The position numbers and the translations under genes were made by a program. Positions 13,182 through 19,542 of a stretch of DNA of 19,542 nucleotides are shown piece after piece. Under the pieces are notes generated by a model. The model had not been told where the DNA came from and searched no databases. It was given only the letters and a program-made list of their open reading frames with translations. The first letter of the stretch is position 1. Each line of letters begins with the position of its first letter. The stretch lies in the NCBI GenBank assembly GCA_900763965.1, contig CAAFMG010000151.1, forward strand, positions 1 through 19,542, read 5' to 3'. This stretch comes from an uncultured Oscillospiraceae bacterium. GTDB taxonomy: Bacteria; Bacillota; Clostridia; Oscillospirales; Oscillospiraceae.

Positions 13182-14168
13182 TTATTGGCAGTAGGCTTCT
13201 TTGACCATTTCCCAAAGGGATGCCTCGTCCACATAGAATTCATAGTGTTCGTTGGCAACCTTCAGCGCTCCCTCATAGGAGCGGATGGGCTGCACGTTGG
13301 CGTTGTCCAACTGGGTAATCCAGGAGGATAGCTGCTGGGCGGTCATGTCCGACTGAATATATTCCGACAGCTTTTCCAACAGCTTCATGGTGAATTGAGA
13401 ATCGGTGTTCAGTGCCTTCCGGGCGCACTGCTGGAAGCTGTCCAGATACAGTCTCTGGCGTGCCATACGGGCAAGGTTTGTATCATTTTCCAGTGTCATT
13501 CTGGCCCGAACGAACTGCTCTGCCTGGGCCCCATTGAGGCGAATCGTTGCTCCCTTCTGGAAAGTCGGGTCAATCACCGACAAATCCTCCGGCATGGTCA
13601 CCGGCACACCCCCCACCAGGTCGTTCAGTACGCCGATACCGCTCATGGGCAGCTGAATATAGTGGTCGATGGGGGCATCAAACAGCAGGCTGGACACAGC
13701 ATCCACGGTGTTCAGGCAGCTTTTTCTGCCGCCGTCCCCGGAGTTAAAGGCCAGACACAGCTGCTTAAACTCCGTTCCGCCGTATTCCCCCAGCACATCC
13801 AGCCAGGGGACATAGGTCATGGTATCCCGGTTCAGCTGCAAGGGATAGGCCATATTTCCCTGGGTATCCATCACCAGCAGGCACAGGAAATCCGCCTGGT
13901 TGAAATTGTAGAAATCCTGCACACCTTCCGTTTCCTCCTGATACTGCTGGGTGCTGTCCGTGCCGATCAGCAGAACCGTTTCCAAACCCCGCTTCATGGG
14001 ATACTCCGTCCCCTGATAGGTCAAGCTGCTGACCTCCTGATAGGCATTGAGGGACATTCCGGCATTTTCCACCGGGATTTCTTCCCCTTTCCGGGTCATG
14101 GCTTGGGCGGCAAACATCAGCCCGCCCAGCAGAGCCAGGCAGAGCAAAACAGCGAGAATCTTTTTCAC
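13182..14168 (-). CDS. LytR-CpsA-Psr (LCP) family protein
   Basis: This 328-residue protein starts at GTG 14168, which overlaps the phosphatase stop by 4 bp (GTGA) and follows GGAAAGGAG. Residues 3-22 form a signal anchor. The LCP domain spans ~65-245. It shows TVLLIGTDS at 65-72, QADFLCLLVMD, the conserved Arg-Asp of LNRDTMTYVP (R114, D115), FNSGDGG, a GVLNDLVGGVPV strand-turn, and the Arg cluster of NLARMARQRLYLDSF. LCP enzymes transfer lipid-linked capsule polysaccharide or teichoic acid to peptidoglycan on the outer face of the membrane. It is the last gene of the six-gene capsule-control operon, and attachment of that polymer is the likely role. Confidence 0.92.
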   Translation of the reverse strand: MKKILAVLLCLALLGGLMFAAQAMTRKGEEIPVENAGMSLNAYQEVSSLTYQGTEYPMKRGLETVLLIGTDSTQQYQEETEGVQDFYNFNQADFLCLLVMDTQGNMAYPLQLNRDTMTYVPWLDVLGEYGGTEFKQLCLAFNSGDGGRKSCLNTVDAVSSLLFDAPIDHYIQLPMSGIGVLNDLVGGVPVTMPEDLSVIDPTFQKGATIRLNGAQAEQFVRARMTLENDTNLARMARQRLYLDSFQQCARKALNTDSQFTMKLLEKLSEYIQSDMTAQQLSSWITQLDNANVQPIRSYEGALKVANEHYEFYVDEASLWEMVKEAYCQ

Positions 14169-14884
14169 TTGGTTTCTCCTTTCCGGCACAACAGCCGTTT
14201 GGCATTGTATTCCAGCCGGGCAAAATCCGCCTCAGCGGCAGTTCCCCGCAGAAGTCGGCGGACATCCCCCAGATTGGGGGCGCGGGAATCCAGATTGTGG
14301 CAATCTGTGCCAATCACATGGATCTTGCCCTCTCGCAGATGGCGGATGGCCTTCTTCCGGGTCTGAGGATTCAAAAAATAGGCGGTATTCACCTGCACCT
14401 GCATCCCCCGGTACAGCACACGATCCACCAGGCTCTCGTCCCGAAGCATGGTCATGTACCGATCCACATGGGCAATAACAGGCAGGCAGTTATGGTTCAC
14501 GCCCATAAGGGCGATATCATCCAACATGGTATCTGTCCAATGGGACATGGGAGGCTCTACCAGAATCGTTCTGGAGCTTCCCAAAAGCAGATCTTCCACT
14601 GCATCTGCCTGGCTGATGCCAGGAAAATACAGCACCTCCGCCCCCAAAATCACCTCGGGATAGGCATCCACGCTCATGAGCATGGCATCCCACAAGGTGC
14701 TGTAGGCCTGGGCTCTGCGGCGGAGAAAGGCCTCCGGGTATTCCTCGTCGGCATAAAAATGAGACGTACTGACCACAGCATCGACACCATGGCAGAAGCT
14801 GTGGCGAAGCATGGCAAGGCTGACAGCCACATCCTGCGGGCCGTCATCCATATTGGGAAGAATGTGAGCGTGAAAATCAATCAT
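14165..14884 (-). CDS. PHP-type tyrosine-protein phosphatase (CpsB/YwqE-like)
   Basis: This 239-residue protein carries the metal-binding PHP motifs in order: H5-x-H7 (DFHAHILPNMDDGP), H42 (STSHFY), E83 (GAEVLYF), H139 (IAHVDRY) and D194-x-H196 (GTDCHNLDS). This is the CpsB/YwqE family of Mn-dependent phosphatases, which remove phosphate from the tyrosine-rich tail of the partner kinase and so set capsule output. The ATG at 14884 follows AAAGGAA; longer in-frame starts run into the intergenic hairpin. Its substrate is probably the CapB-like kinase encoded two genes upstream in the same operon. Confidence 0.94.
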   Translation of the reverse strand: MIDFHAHILPNMDDGPQDVAVSLAMLRHSFCHGVDAVVSTSHFYADEEYPEAFLRRRAQAYSTLWDAMLMSVDAYPEVILGAEVLYFPGISQADAVEDLLLGSSRTILVEPPMSHWTDTMLDDIALMGVNHNCLPVIAHVDRYMTMLRDESLVDRVLYRGMQVQVNTAYFLNPQTRKKAIRHLREGKIHVIGTDCHNLDSRAPNLGDVRRLLRGTAAEADFARLEYNAKRLLCRKGETK

Positions 14885-14910
14885 GCTTGCGTTCCTTTCC
14901 GAAATATGGC

Positions 14911-14940
14911 ACAGGCCAGCCCTAGGGGCTGGCCCATGTG
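14911..14940 (-). other. GC-rich intergenic hairpin inside the capsule operon
   Basis: A perfect 9-bp stem, GGCCAGCCC with GGGCTGGCC (14914-14922, 14926-14934), has a 3-nt TAG loop; outer CACA/TGTG bases may add pairing. No T tract follows leftward, so it more likely tunes expression or mRNA stability between the secreted-protein and phosphatase genes than ends transcription. Confidence 0.6.
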
Positions 14941-14954
14941 GTGTGTTCTGACGA

Positions 14955-15443
14955 TTACTTGGTAAAGATGGCGACAGGGCCTTCCACCAGGCCTTCGATG
15001 ACAACATTGCCGTCCTTCAGGGTAGCCTTCAGCTCAACCCACTTACCGTCCACAAACTGCTTAACGACAACCTTCGTTACGTTCGCAATCTTCACGGTCA
15101 GGGTTGCGGGAGGAGTGACTCTCTTACCATCCTTATTCTCGGCAGTATAGAAGAAAAAGTACTGTGCTTTCATGCCATCGGGAGTTGCTTCCTTCAGGGT
15201 CTTCTGAGCCTCAGCAAAGGTCTTCTGTTCCTCTTTGGTCAGTTCCTTCTTTGCCTCGTTCGTAGCCACCAGGACAATGATGATATCACCATGATTGGCA
15301 GCATCCTCCACAACCTCAGGCTTAGCCGCTGTGGCTGTTTCGCTGGTTACAGGAGCAGTGGGGCTTGTGTGGGTAGCAAAGGTGGGGACAGCCATGCTCA
15401 TAACCAGCATAACCGCCAGAACAAATGTGATTGCTTTCTTCAT
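14955..15443 (-). CDS. Small secreted protein of the capsule operon
   Basis: This 162-residue protein has a clear signal peptide (MKKAITFVLAVMLVMSMAVPTFA), with cleavage likely after TFA. The mature part is about 139 residues. A Thr/Ala/Pro-rich stretch is followed by a Lys/Glu-rich helix (TNEAKKELTKEEQKTFAEAQ) and a beta-rich C-terminus with a VKQFVDGKWVELKAT hairpin and a final GPVAIF strand. That ending resembles the last strands of small Ig-like surface domains. There is no sortase signal or lipobox. AGGAGG directly upstream gives a strong ribosome site, suggesting high expression. I do not recognise the family. Its place between the kinase and phosphatase genes is unusual. Confidence 0.85.
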   Translation of the reverse strand: MKKAITFVLAVMLVMSMAVPTFATHTSPTAPVTSETATAAKPEVVEDAANHGDIIIVLVATNEAKKELTKEEQKTFAEAQKTLKEATPDGMKAQYFFFYTAENKDGKRVTPPATLTVKIANVTKVVVKQFVDGKWVELKATLKDGNVVIEGLVEGPVAIFTK

Positions 15444-15500
15444 TGTATCTTCCTCCTTTCTTCAGAGATTGTATTACGCTGCCGTAGCAGGAAATACCCA

Positions 15501-16253
15501 TTACTTTTCGTAGCGATAGGCGTACTGCTTGCCATACTGGTAACGCTTGCCGGTACCTTCCACGCAGCCGTTCATCACGAAGCCCAGAATGTTGGCCTTG
15601 GCATAGCGCAGCTGCTCCACGCAGTCATTGAGTAGATAGCTGGGGCAATGGTTCTCCCGAACCACCACCAGCAAGCCGTCGGTGCATTTGGTGACCACCA
15701 CCGCATCAATCACCGGCCCAACGGGAGGCAGATCCAGGATCACATAATCATAAGCTGCGGAGACCACCTCAATCAGCTTGCGGAATCTGCTGGAATTCAG
15801 CAGTTCCGAGGGATTTTCCGGAATGTTGCCGCCGGGCAGGATGTCAAAGGTGGTTTTTCCCTCTTCCGGCTTGTAATGCACAATGGCATCGCTGAGATTG
15901 GCCCCGCCGTTCAGTATATCACTCAGGCCAGGGGTCAGGCTGACACCCACAATATCATGGATGGCAGAACGGCGCATATCGCAGTCGATAATCAGGACGT
16001 TTTTCTCCAGCTCGGCAATGCTGTAGGCCGTATTGACGCAGACGGAGCTTTTGCCTTCGGCTGCCTGTGCACTGGTGACGCCCACCACATAGTTTTTCTT
16101 CTCCTGGACGTTTGTCAGGGCAATCATTGCATTGGCCCGCAGGCGCTTGAAGGCCTCCCGGCCGGAGTAGCTCATGTATTCGCAGATTTTGGCAGTTCTG
16201 CGAGAACCCTGCTGACCGGATTTTACCGGATTACGCTCATTTACCGCTGCCAT
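15501..16253 (-). CDS. CapB/CpsD-type bacterial tyrosine kinase (BY-kinase)
   Basis: This is a 250-residue cytoplasmic kinase. The Walker A is GVTSAQAAEGKSS (58-70, K68), the A' motif VLIIDCD (D90, D92) and the Walker B VILDLPP (D174), all at BY-kinase spacing. The C-terminal tail (236-250) has five tyrosines, at 238, 240, 244, 246 and 248, the autophosphorylation cluster. Residues 24-45 (EYMSYSGREAFKRLRANAM) match the N-terminal helix used for ring formation. In Firmicutes the kinase needs a separate membrane activator, here the gene just upstream, which overlaps it by 17 bp. The ATG at 16253 is preferred for GGAGG upstream. It controls polysaccharide polymerisation and export by cycles of phosphorylation. 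Confidence 0.94.
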   Translation of the reverse strand: MAAVNERNPVKSGQQGSRRTAKICEYMSYSGREAFKRLRANAMIALTNVQEKKNYVVGVTSAQAAEGKSSVCVNTAYSIAELEKNVLIIDCDMRRSAIHDIVGVSLTPGLSDILNGGANLSDAIVHYKPEEGKTTFDILPGGNIPENPSELLNSSRFRKLIEVVSAAYDYVILDLPPVGPVIDAVVVTKCTDGLLVVVRENHCPSYLLNDCVEQLRYAKANILGFVMNGCVEGTGKRYQYGKQYAYRYEK

Positions 16254-17037
16254 TGGCCTTGACCTCCTTCTTTTTGGGTTCACTCTCATAATAGTGGGAA
16301 TAGTAGTCATTTTTCTTGTCGGACAGACGCATATCCGGGATCATCGCCAGAACCATAATATCAGGGTACAACGCACGCAGATCGTCCGGGGACTGGATCA
16401 TGGTCTTGGACTTGTCATCCAGCAGGAACATCACCACCACAACCGCAGAGGACAGGAAAGCACCTGCCAGAATACCGATGGCAGTATTTTTCACCATGCT
16501 GGGGCCGGAGCGGTGGGAAGGAATAATGGCGTAGTCCACAATTCGCACGGAGCTGCCGTCCACAATTTCGGAAATGCGGTTGGGCAGGAGCTTGGCGATC
16601 GTATTGGCAATCAGCTCTGCCTCGGCAGGATTGGAGCTGGTGACGGTGACTTCAAAGCCGCCGGTGGAGTTGACTCCCTTAGCCTCCACCATTTTCCCCA
16701 GCTCCGCCGGGGTGTAGCTCAGGTTGGCTTCCTTGATGACATCCTCCATGGTGGTGCGGGAATTGAGAATGTAGATGTACACATCGACCAGAGAGCTGGA
16801 AGCATTCAGTTCGCCGGTACTGATAGAAAAGCTGGTGGAGCCGAAGCTAAAGGAACTGTTATTGACGTACATGGATGCCTTGGCCTGGTACTGGGGTTCC
16901 ACCAGGAAGGCGGTGTATCCGAAGGCTGCTGAGCCGCACAGAACCGCCACAAGGGCGATAATCAGGATGTTTTTCCACAGCGCCCGTGCCAGCTCCAGCA
17001 GGTCGATTTCATCCTCTTGAATTTCTGTTTGATGCAT
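16237..17037 (-). CDS. CapA/YveK-type Wzz-family kinase activator and chain-length regulator
   Basis: This 266-residue protein has the Wzz topology. TM1 is at ~23-45, followed by an outer-face domain with YQAKASMYV and the Wzz-like NPAEAELIANTIAKLLPNRI. TM2 is at ~184-206, and a cytoplasmic tail of ~60 residues is the kinase-activating segment. The Pro-rich motif before TM2 is weak (IIPSHRSGPS). The tail is unusually rich in Lys, Tyr and Glu (KKNDYYSHYYESEPKKKE). ATG 17037 follows GAGGAG. It partners the BY-kinase encoded just downstream and lies 27 bp after the SGNH hydrolase gene. Confidence 0.93.
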   Translation of the reverse strand: MHQTEIQEDEIDLLELARALWKNILIIALVAVLCGSAAFGYTAFLVEPQYQAKASMYVNNSSFSFGSTSFSISTGELNASSSLVDVYIYILNSRTTMEDVIKEANLSYTPAELGKMVEAKGVNSTGGFEVTVTSSNPAEAELIANTIAKLLPNRISEIVDGSSVRIVDYAIIPSHRSGPSMVKNTAIGILAGAFLSSAVVVVMFLLDDKSKTMIQSPDDLRALYPDIMVLAMIPDMRLSDKKNDYYSHYYESEPKKKEVKANGSGK

Positions 17038-17064
17038 AGATTCTCCTCTTTCTTTCAAAAGCCG

Positions 17065-18351
17065 TTATTTTGCATTCAGAATGTTCTCAAAATACTTGGG
17101 ATTGGTTTTCAGAATCTCCTGAGTGGTCTTGTTCAGACCCAGTTCCTCCCGAATTTCATCGAAGTAGCCCATGCTCTCCATCCGCTCATAGACCAGCTTG
17201 CCAATGAGCTTATAGGCAGCAGCATTCAGGTCTGCACCGCTGGCATTGCTGTGAAAGCCGGTGGGGACGATACCGCTCTGAACCAGGCGGGAATCCTCCT
17301 TGCTCAGCTTCAAATTGCCATCGGTGATGCCGTCTTCCAGCAGGTATTTCCGGATATTCACATAGTGGTCGCCAAAGGCCTGGAGCATGGCGGAGTCAAT
17401 GGCGTTCATGGTAGCGGCGTAAGCATTGTCCCAGCTGCCCCGAACGGTACAAGGGCCAAGAACCAGGTAACGACCGCTGCTGCCCACCTGATGTGCCAGC
17501 AGTGCCTTGGTGTCGCTGACCAGCTTTTCCGGGGTGGTGTAATCGCCGTATGTACCCAGCCACACAATGTGCAGATAATCCTGATACTGGTTGGCGCTGG
17601 CAGTGACGATCTTCTCCCCCTTTTCCACGGAAACCGGCTCACCGGCTTCTGTCCGGGTGAACAGGTAGGTGGTCTTCCCCCAGTTCTGCCCCGATGCGGT
17701 TCGGGTGATGGTTCCCTCCACACCGGCAATGGTCACAGGGTTGACGCCGGCGTTTCCTGCCGTCAGGGGGTTGACTGTTTTGCCGTCCTCCGACTCAATG
17801 GTAATGGCCACGCCTTCCGCATTGGCAGGGATCTGAAAACCATCAGCAAGCACATAGGGAACAACACCGCTGCGCCCCAGAATGGTAGCCGAATCCTCCT
17901 GCCCGGAGCCCATGTTGACCACGGGAATGGACACGGTGTAGTTCTCCCAGTCCAGCCGGGAATATTCCTGGGCATTGTCAATGGTGGAGCGGAAATCATA
18001 GATACCGCACAGATAGGTATCCAGATACTTCTGTAAGGTACTGGGATAGGAGATATTGCCGGAAGAACCGGCGGTCAGGCTGTCGCCCCAGCAGACAATG
18101 CCGGGCAGATAGGTATTGACGGTTTCCATATCCCGCTTATAGGCAACGTCGATGGCTTCCAGATTTTCCTGGCGAGCCTCACTGAGCTCCTGCTGCTGAT
18201 TGCTGCTGGCCTCTTTCAGAACCGCATCCTCGGCAGCGATCCGCTTTTTCACGGACAGCATGGCAAAAAGCAATCCCCCCGCCGCAACAATCAGCAGCAG
18301 GAAAACCACAATATTGCGGATTAAGTTTTTTCTTCCTTCATCTTCCCACAT
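17065..18351 (-). CDS. Membrane-anchored SGNH/GDSL-like hydrolase, first gene of the capsule operon
   Basis: This is a 428-residue protein. After a basic N-terminus come one membrane span (~11-33) and a Glu/Gln/Lys-rich helix (35-75). Then CWGDSLTAGS carries the block-I Gly-Asp-Ser (89-91, nucleophile Ser91). A VNMGSGQEDSATI segment resembles block II. A ~100-residue beta-rich insertion follows, then WLGTYGDYT (264-272) in the place of the usual G-x-N-D. Near the C-terminus GFHSNASGADLN holds the likely catalytic His367, but the Asp normally three residues before it is Thr364. It may act on acyl or acetyl groups of the exported polymer; this is inference. ATG 18351 is preferred over GTG 18366 because GGAGAGG then fits. 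Confidence 0.87.
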   Translation of the reverse strand: MWEDEGRKNLIRNIVVFLLLIVAAGGLLFAMLSVKKRIAAEDAVLKEASSNQQQELSEARQENLEAIDVAYKRDMETVNTYLPGIVCWGDSLTAGSSGNISYPSTLQKYLDTYLCGIYDFRSTIDNAQEYSRLDWENYTVSIPVVNMGSGQEDSATILGRSGVVPYVLADGFQIPANAEGVAITIESEDGKTVNPLTAGNAGVNPVTIAGVEGTITRTASGQNWGKTTYLFTRTEAGEPVSVEKGEKIVTASANQYQDYLHIVWLGTYGDYTTPEKLVSDTKALLAHQVGSSGRYLVLGPCTVRGSWDNAYAATMNAIDSAMLQAFGDHYVNIRKYLLEDGITDGNLKLSKEDSRLVQSGIVPTGFHSNASGADLNAAAYKLIGKLVYERMESMGYFDEIREELGLNKTTQEILKTNPKYFENILNAK

Positions 18352-18425
18352 AACATACCTCTCCACTCTCTATTGATCTGCCCGGAAAGGGGCATATGCA
18401 TTTTGCACATAATACATTACAATAA

Positions 18426-18454
18426 ATTATAGCATACACCCACCCAAAACGCAA
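18426..18454 (-). promoter_or_regulatory. Promoter of the six-gene capsule-control operon
   Basis: On the minus strand TTGCGT (18449-18454), a 17-bp spacer and TATAAT (18426-18431) give a good promoter. The leader is about 70 nt. The AT-rich stretch farther upstream (18455-18540) shows no gene and may serve as an UP-like or regulator-binding region. Confidence 0.82.
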
Positions 18455-18543
18455 GATTTTTCCACTATTTTTTACCATTTATACATTTTATTTTCAAATT
18501 ACAGGTGAAAATTATTAGATTTTTAGTTGAATCAAAAACCATT

Positions 18544-18577
18544 TGCACCCCCTCCGTTTTTCGGTGGAGAGGGTGCA
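18544..18577 (-). terminator. Hairpin, probable terminator of the DUF362 gene
   Basis: TGCACCC (18544-18550) pairs with GGGTGCA (18571-18577), and inner CTCC/GGAG pairs extend it past a bulge around a T-rich loop. Read leftward it is followed by AATGGTTTTTG, a moderate tract, and it begins 5 bp after the DUF362 stop. Confidence 0.65.
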
Positions 18578-18581
18578 GTTT

Positions 18582-19445
18582 TTATACTTCTGCCAGGGTG
18601 TATTCTCTGGTTCCGTAACCCAGAGCGGCGGCAGCTTCAATGGTATGGACACCGTTGCGGCTTTCGATGCGCTCAATGAGAGCCTTCTTTCCGGGATCCT
18701 GGGAAGCATACACCAGATCCAGGCAGGCCTGGTCAATGGCAATGGGATCCAGAGAAACCAGAATACCCACATCCTGCATACAGGGATCCTCTGCCACGGC
18801 GCAGCAGTCGCAGTCCACACTGAGGTTCTTCATCACGTTCACATAGACGATCTGACCCTTAAAGAACGCCACCACGGAACCGGCGGCATCGGCCATGGAT
18901 TCCAGGAAGCGGTCATGGTCCGCTGTCCTGATCTTCTCCGGCTCTCCGGCACTGTGGATGTAGGCCTTGCCGTAGGAGGAGGCGCAGCCGATGGACAGCT
19001 GCTTCAGCGCTCCGCCGTAGCCGCCCATGGGGTGACCCTTAAAGTGGGACAGCACCAGCATGGAATCATAGTTCACAATGTCCTTGCCCAGATAGTTCTT
19101 CTGAATCACCTTGCCCTCCGGGATATCCACTTCCAGATCCGGCCCCTGGGCATCCAGCAGATCCACCCGGAAGGCCCGGTTCCAGCCGTGGTCATCCAGC
19201 AGACGGCGGTGCTTCTCGGTGGTGTTCCGCTGGCCTTCATACGCCGTGTTGCACTCCACCACAGTGCCGCCTACATAGTCAATCACCGGCTTCCAGAAGT
19301 CCGGCTTCAGGAAATTCTGATTGCCCTTCTCCCCGGAATGCACCTTCACAGCCACCTTGCCGGTCAGTGTCTTTCCGGCCCGCTGATACATTTCCAAAAC
19401 CTTCTCAGGCGTGATCTCCCGGGAAAAATAAACCATTGCACCCAT
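18582..19445 (-). CDS. DUF362-domain protein (putative iron-sulfur protein)
   Basis: This 287-residue protein opens with the DUF362 pattern KVAVKVHSGEKGNQNFLKP. The middle part has DSMLVLSHFKGHPMGGYGGALKQLSIG, the family core. The C-terminal third has Cys residues in DCDCCAVAEDPCMQDVGI, then LVSLDPIAIDQACLDLV, a strong signature of this group. The Cys set may bind an iron-sulfur cluster; the role is not established. The ATG at 19445 is chosen because AGGAG lies 9 nt upstream and a promoter follows at 19483-19510. ATG 19436 is a less likely alternative. It is transcribed alone and ends before the capsule-operon promoter. Confidence 0.9.
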   Translation of the reverse strand: MGAMVYFSREITPEKVLEMYQRAGKTLTGKVAVKVHSGEKGNQNFLKPDFWKPVIDYVGGTVVECNTAYEGQRNTTEKHRRLLDDHGWNRAFRVDLLDAQGPDLEVDIPEGKVIQKNYLGKDIVNYDSMLVLSHFKGHPMGGYGGALKQLSIGCASSYGKAYIHSAGEPEKIRTADHDRFLESMADAAGSVVAFFKGQIVYVNVMKNLSVDCDCCAVAEDPCMQDVGILVSLDPIAIDQACLDLVYASQDPGKKALIERIESRNGVHTIEAAAALGYGTREYTLAEV

Positions 19446-19482
19446 CGTTTTTTTCTCCTGTATTTCATTACTTGGTACTATC

Positions 19483-19510
19483 AGTATACCACGCTTTCCC
19501 GGATTGTCCA
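19483..19510 (-). promoter_or_regulatory. Promoter of the DUF362 gene
   Basis: On the minus strand TGGACA (19505-19510), a 16-bp spacer and TATACT (19483-19488) lie about 38 bp before the ATG. Confidence 0.75.
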
Positions 19511-19542
19511 GAAAAAAGATCACGGACGCAAAGAAGGTACGG

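Noticed and set aside
12196..13215. 339-codon open frame on the minus strand
   Set aside because: It is antisense to xdhC, which has full family motifs. It also runs through the terminator at 13151-13177.
17017..18036. 339-codon open frame on the plus strand
   Set aside because: It is antisense to the SGNH hydrolase gene, has no ribosome site and shows no recognisable domain.

Overview
The window looks like a chromosomal segment of a Gram-positive gut-type Clostridia, most likely in or near the Oscillospiraceae/Ruminococcaceae. The reasons are strong AGGAGG-type ribosome sites, SPase II lipoproteins, a split CapA/CapB tyrosine-kinase capsule module, an LCP-family protein, roughly 55-60 % GC by eye in most genes, and many families typical of such genomes (DUF5067, DUF4230, zinc-ribbon membrane proteins, DUF362, YqeB/YqeC). 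No rRNA, tRNA, CRISPR array or complete insertion sequence was seen.

Layout. Positions 1-1449 hold two AT-richer genes (a partial unknown gene and a DUF4230 membrane-anchored protein) ending in a strong terminator. Next come a leftward NUDIX hydrolase and, divergent from it, a TetR regulator with two downstream integral-membrane proteins. A 13-bp palindrome (TGAAC-N3-GTTCA) sits on the tetR promoter and again just before the membrane-protein genes, suggesting one regulator controls both. Positions 4176-8079 carry three envelope proteins: a DUF5067 lipoprotein, a second lipoprotein, and a zinc-ribbon protein with one membrane span and three Trp/Tyr-rich repeats. A flavodoxin-like protein follows (8235-8744), then a leftward marR-tauE pair.

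Positions 10163-13146 contain a small membrane protein divergent from a yqeC-yqeB-xdhC operon, the accessory set for selenium-dependent molybdenum hydroxylases; no hydroxylase is in the window. A perfect 9-bp inverted repeat overlaps the -35 boxes of both divergent promoters. Positions 13182-18351 form a six-gene leftward operon for capsule/exopolysaccharide control: SGNH hydrolase, CapA-like adaptor, CapB-like tyrosine kinase, small secreted protein, PHP-type phosphatase, LCP protein. A DUF362 gene closes the window.

The most striking feature is a 163-bp MITE-like palindromic element (5372-5534) with TA flanks. It is inserted inside the signal-peptide codons of the second lipoprotein gene. 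It adds exactly 55 codons and leaves the frame open. A shorter element with similar ends lies in the 5' leader of the first lipoprotein gene.
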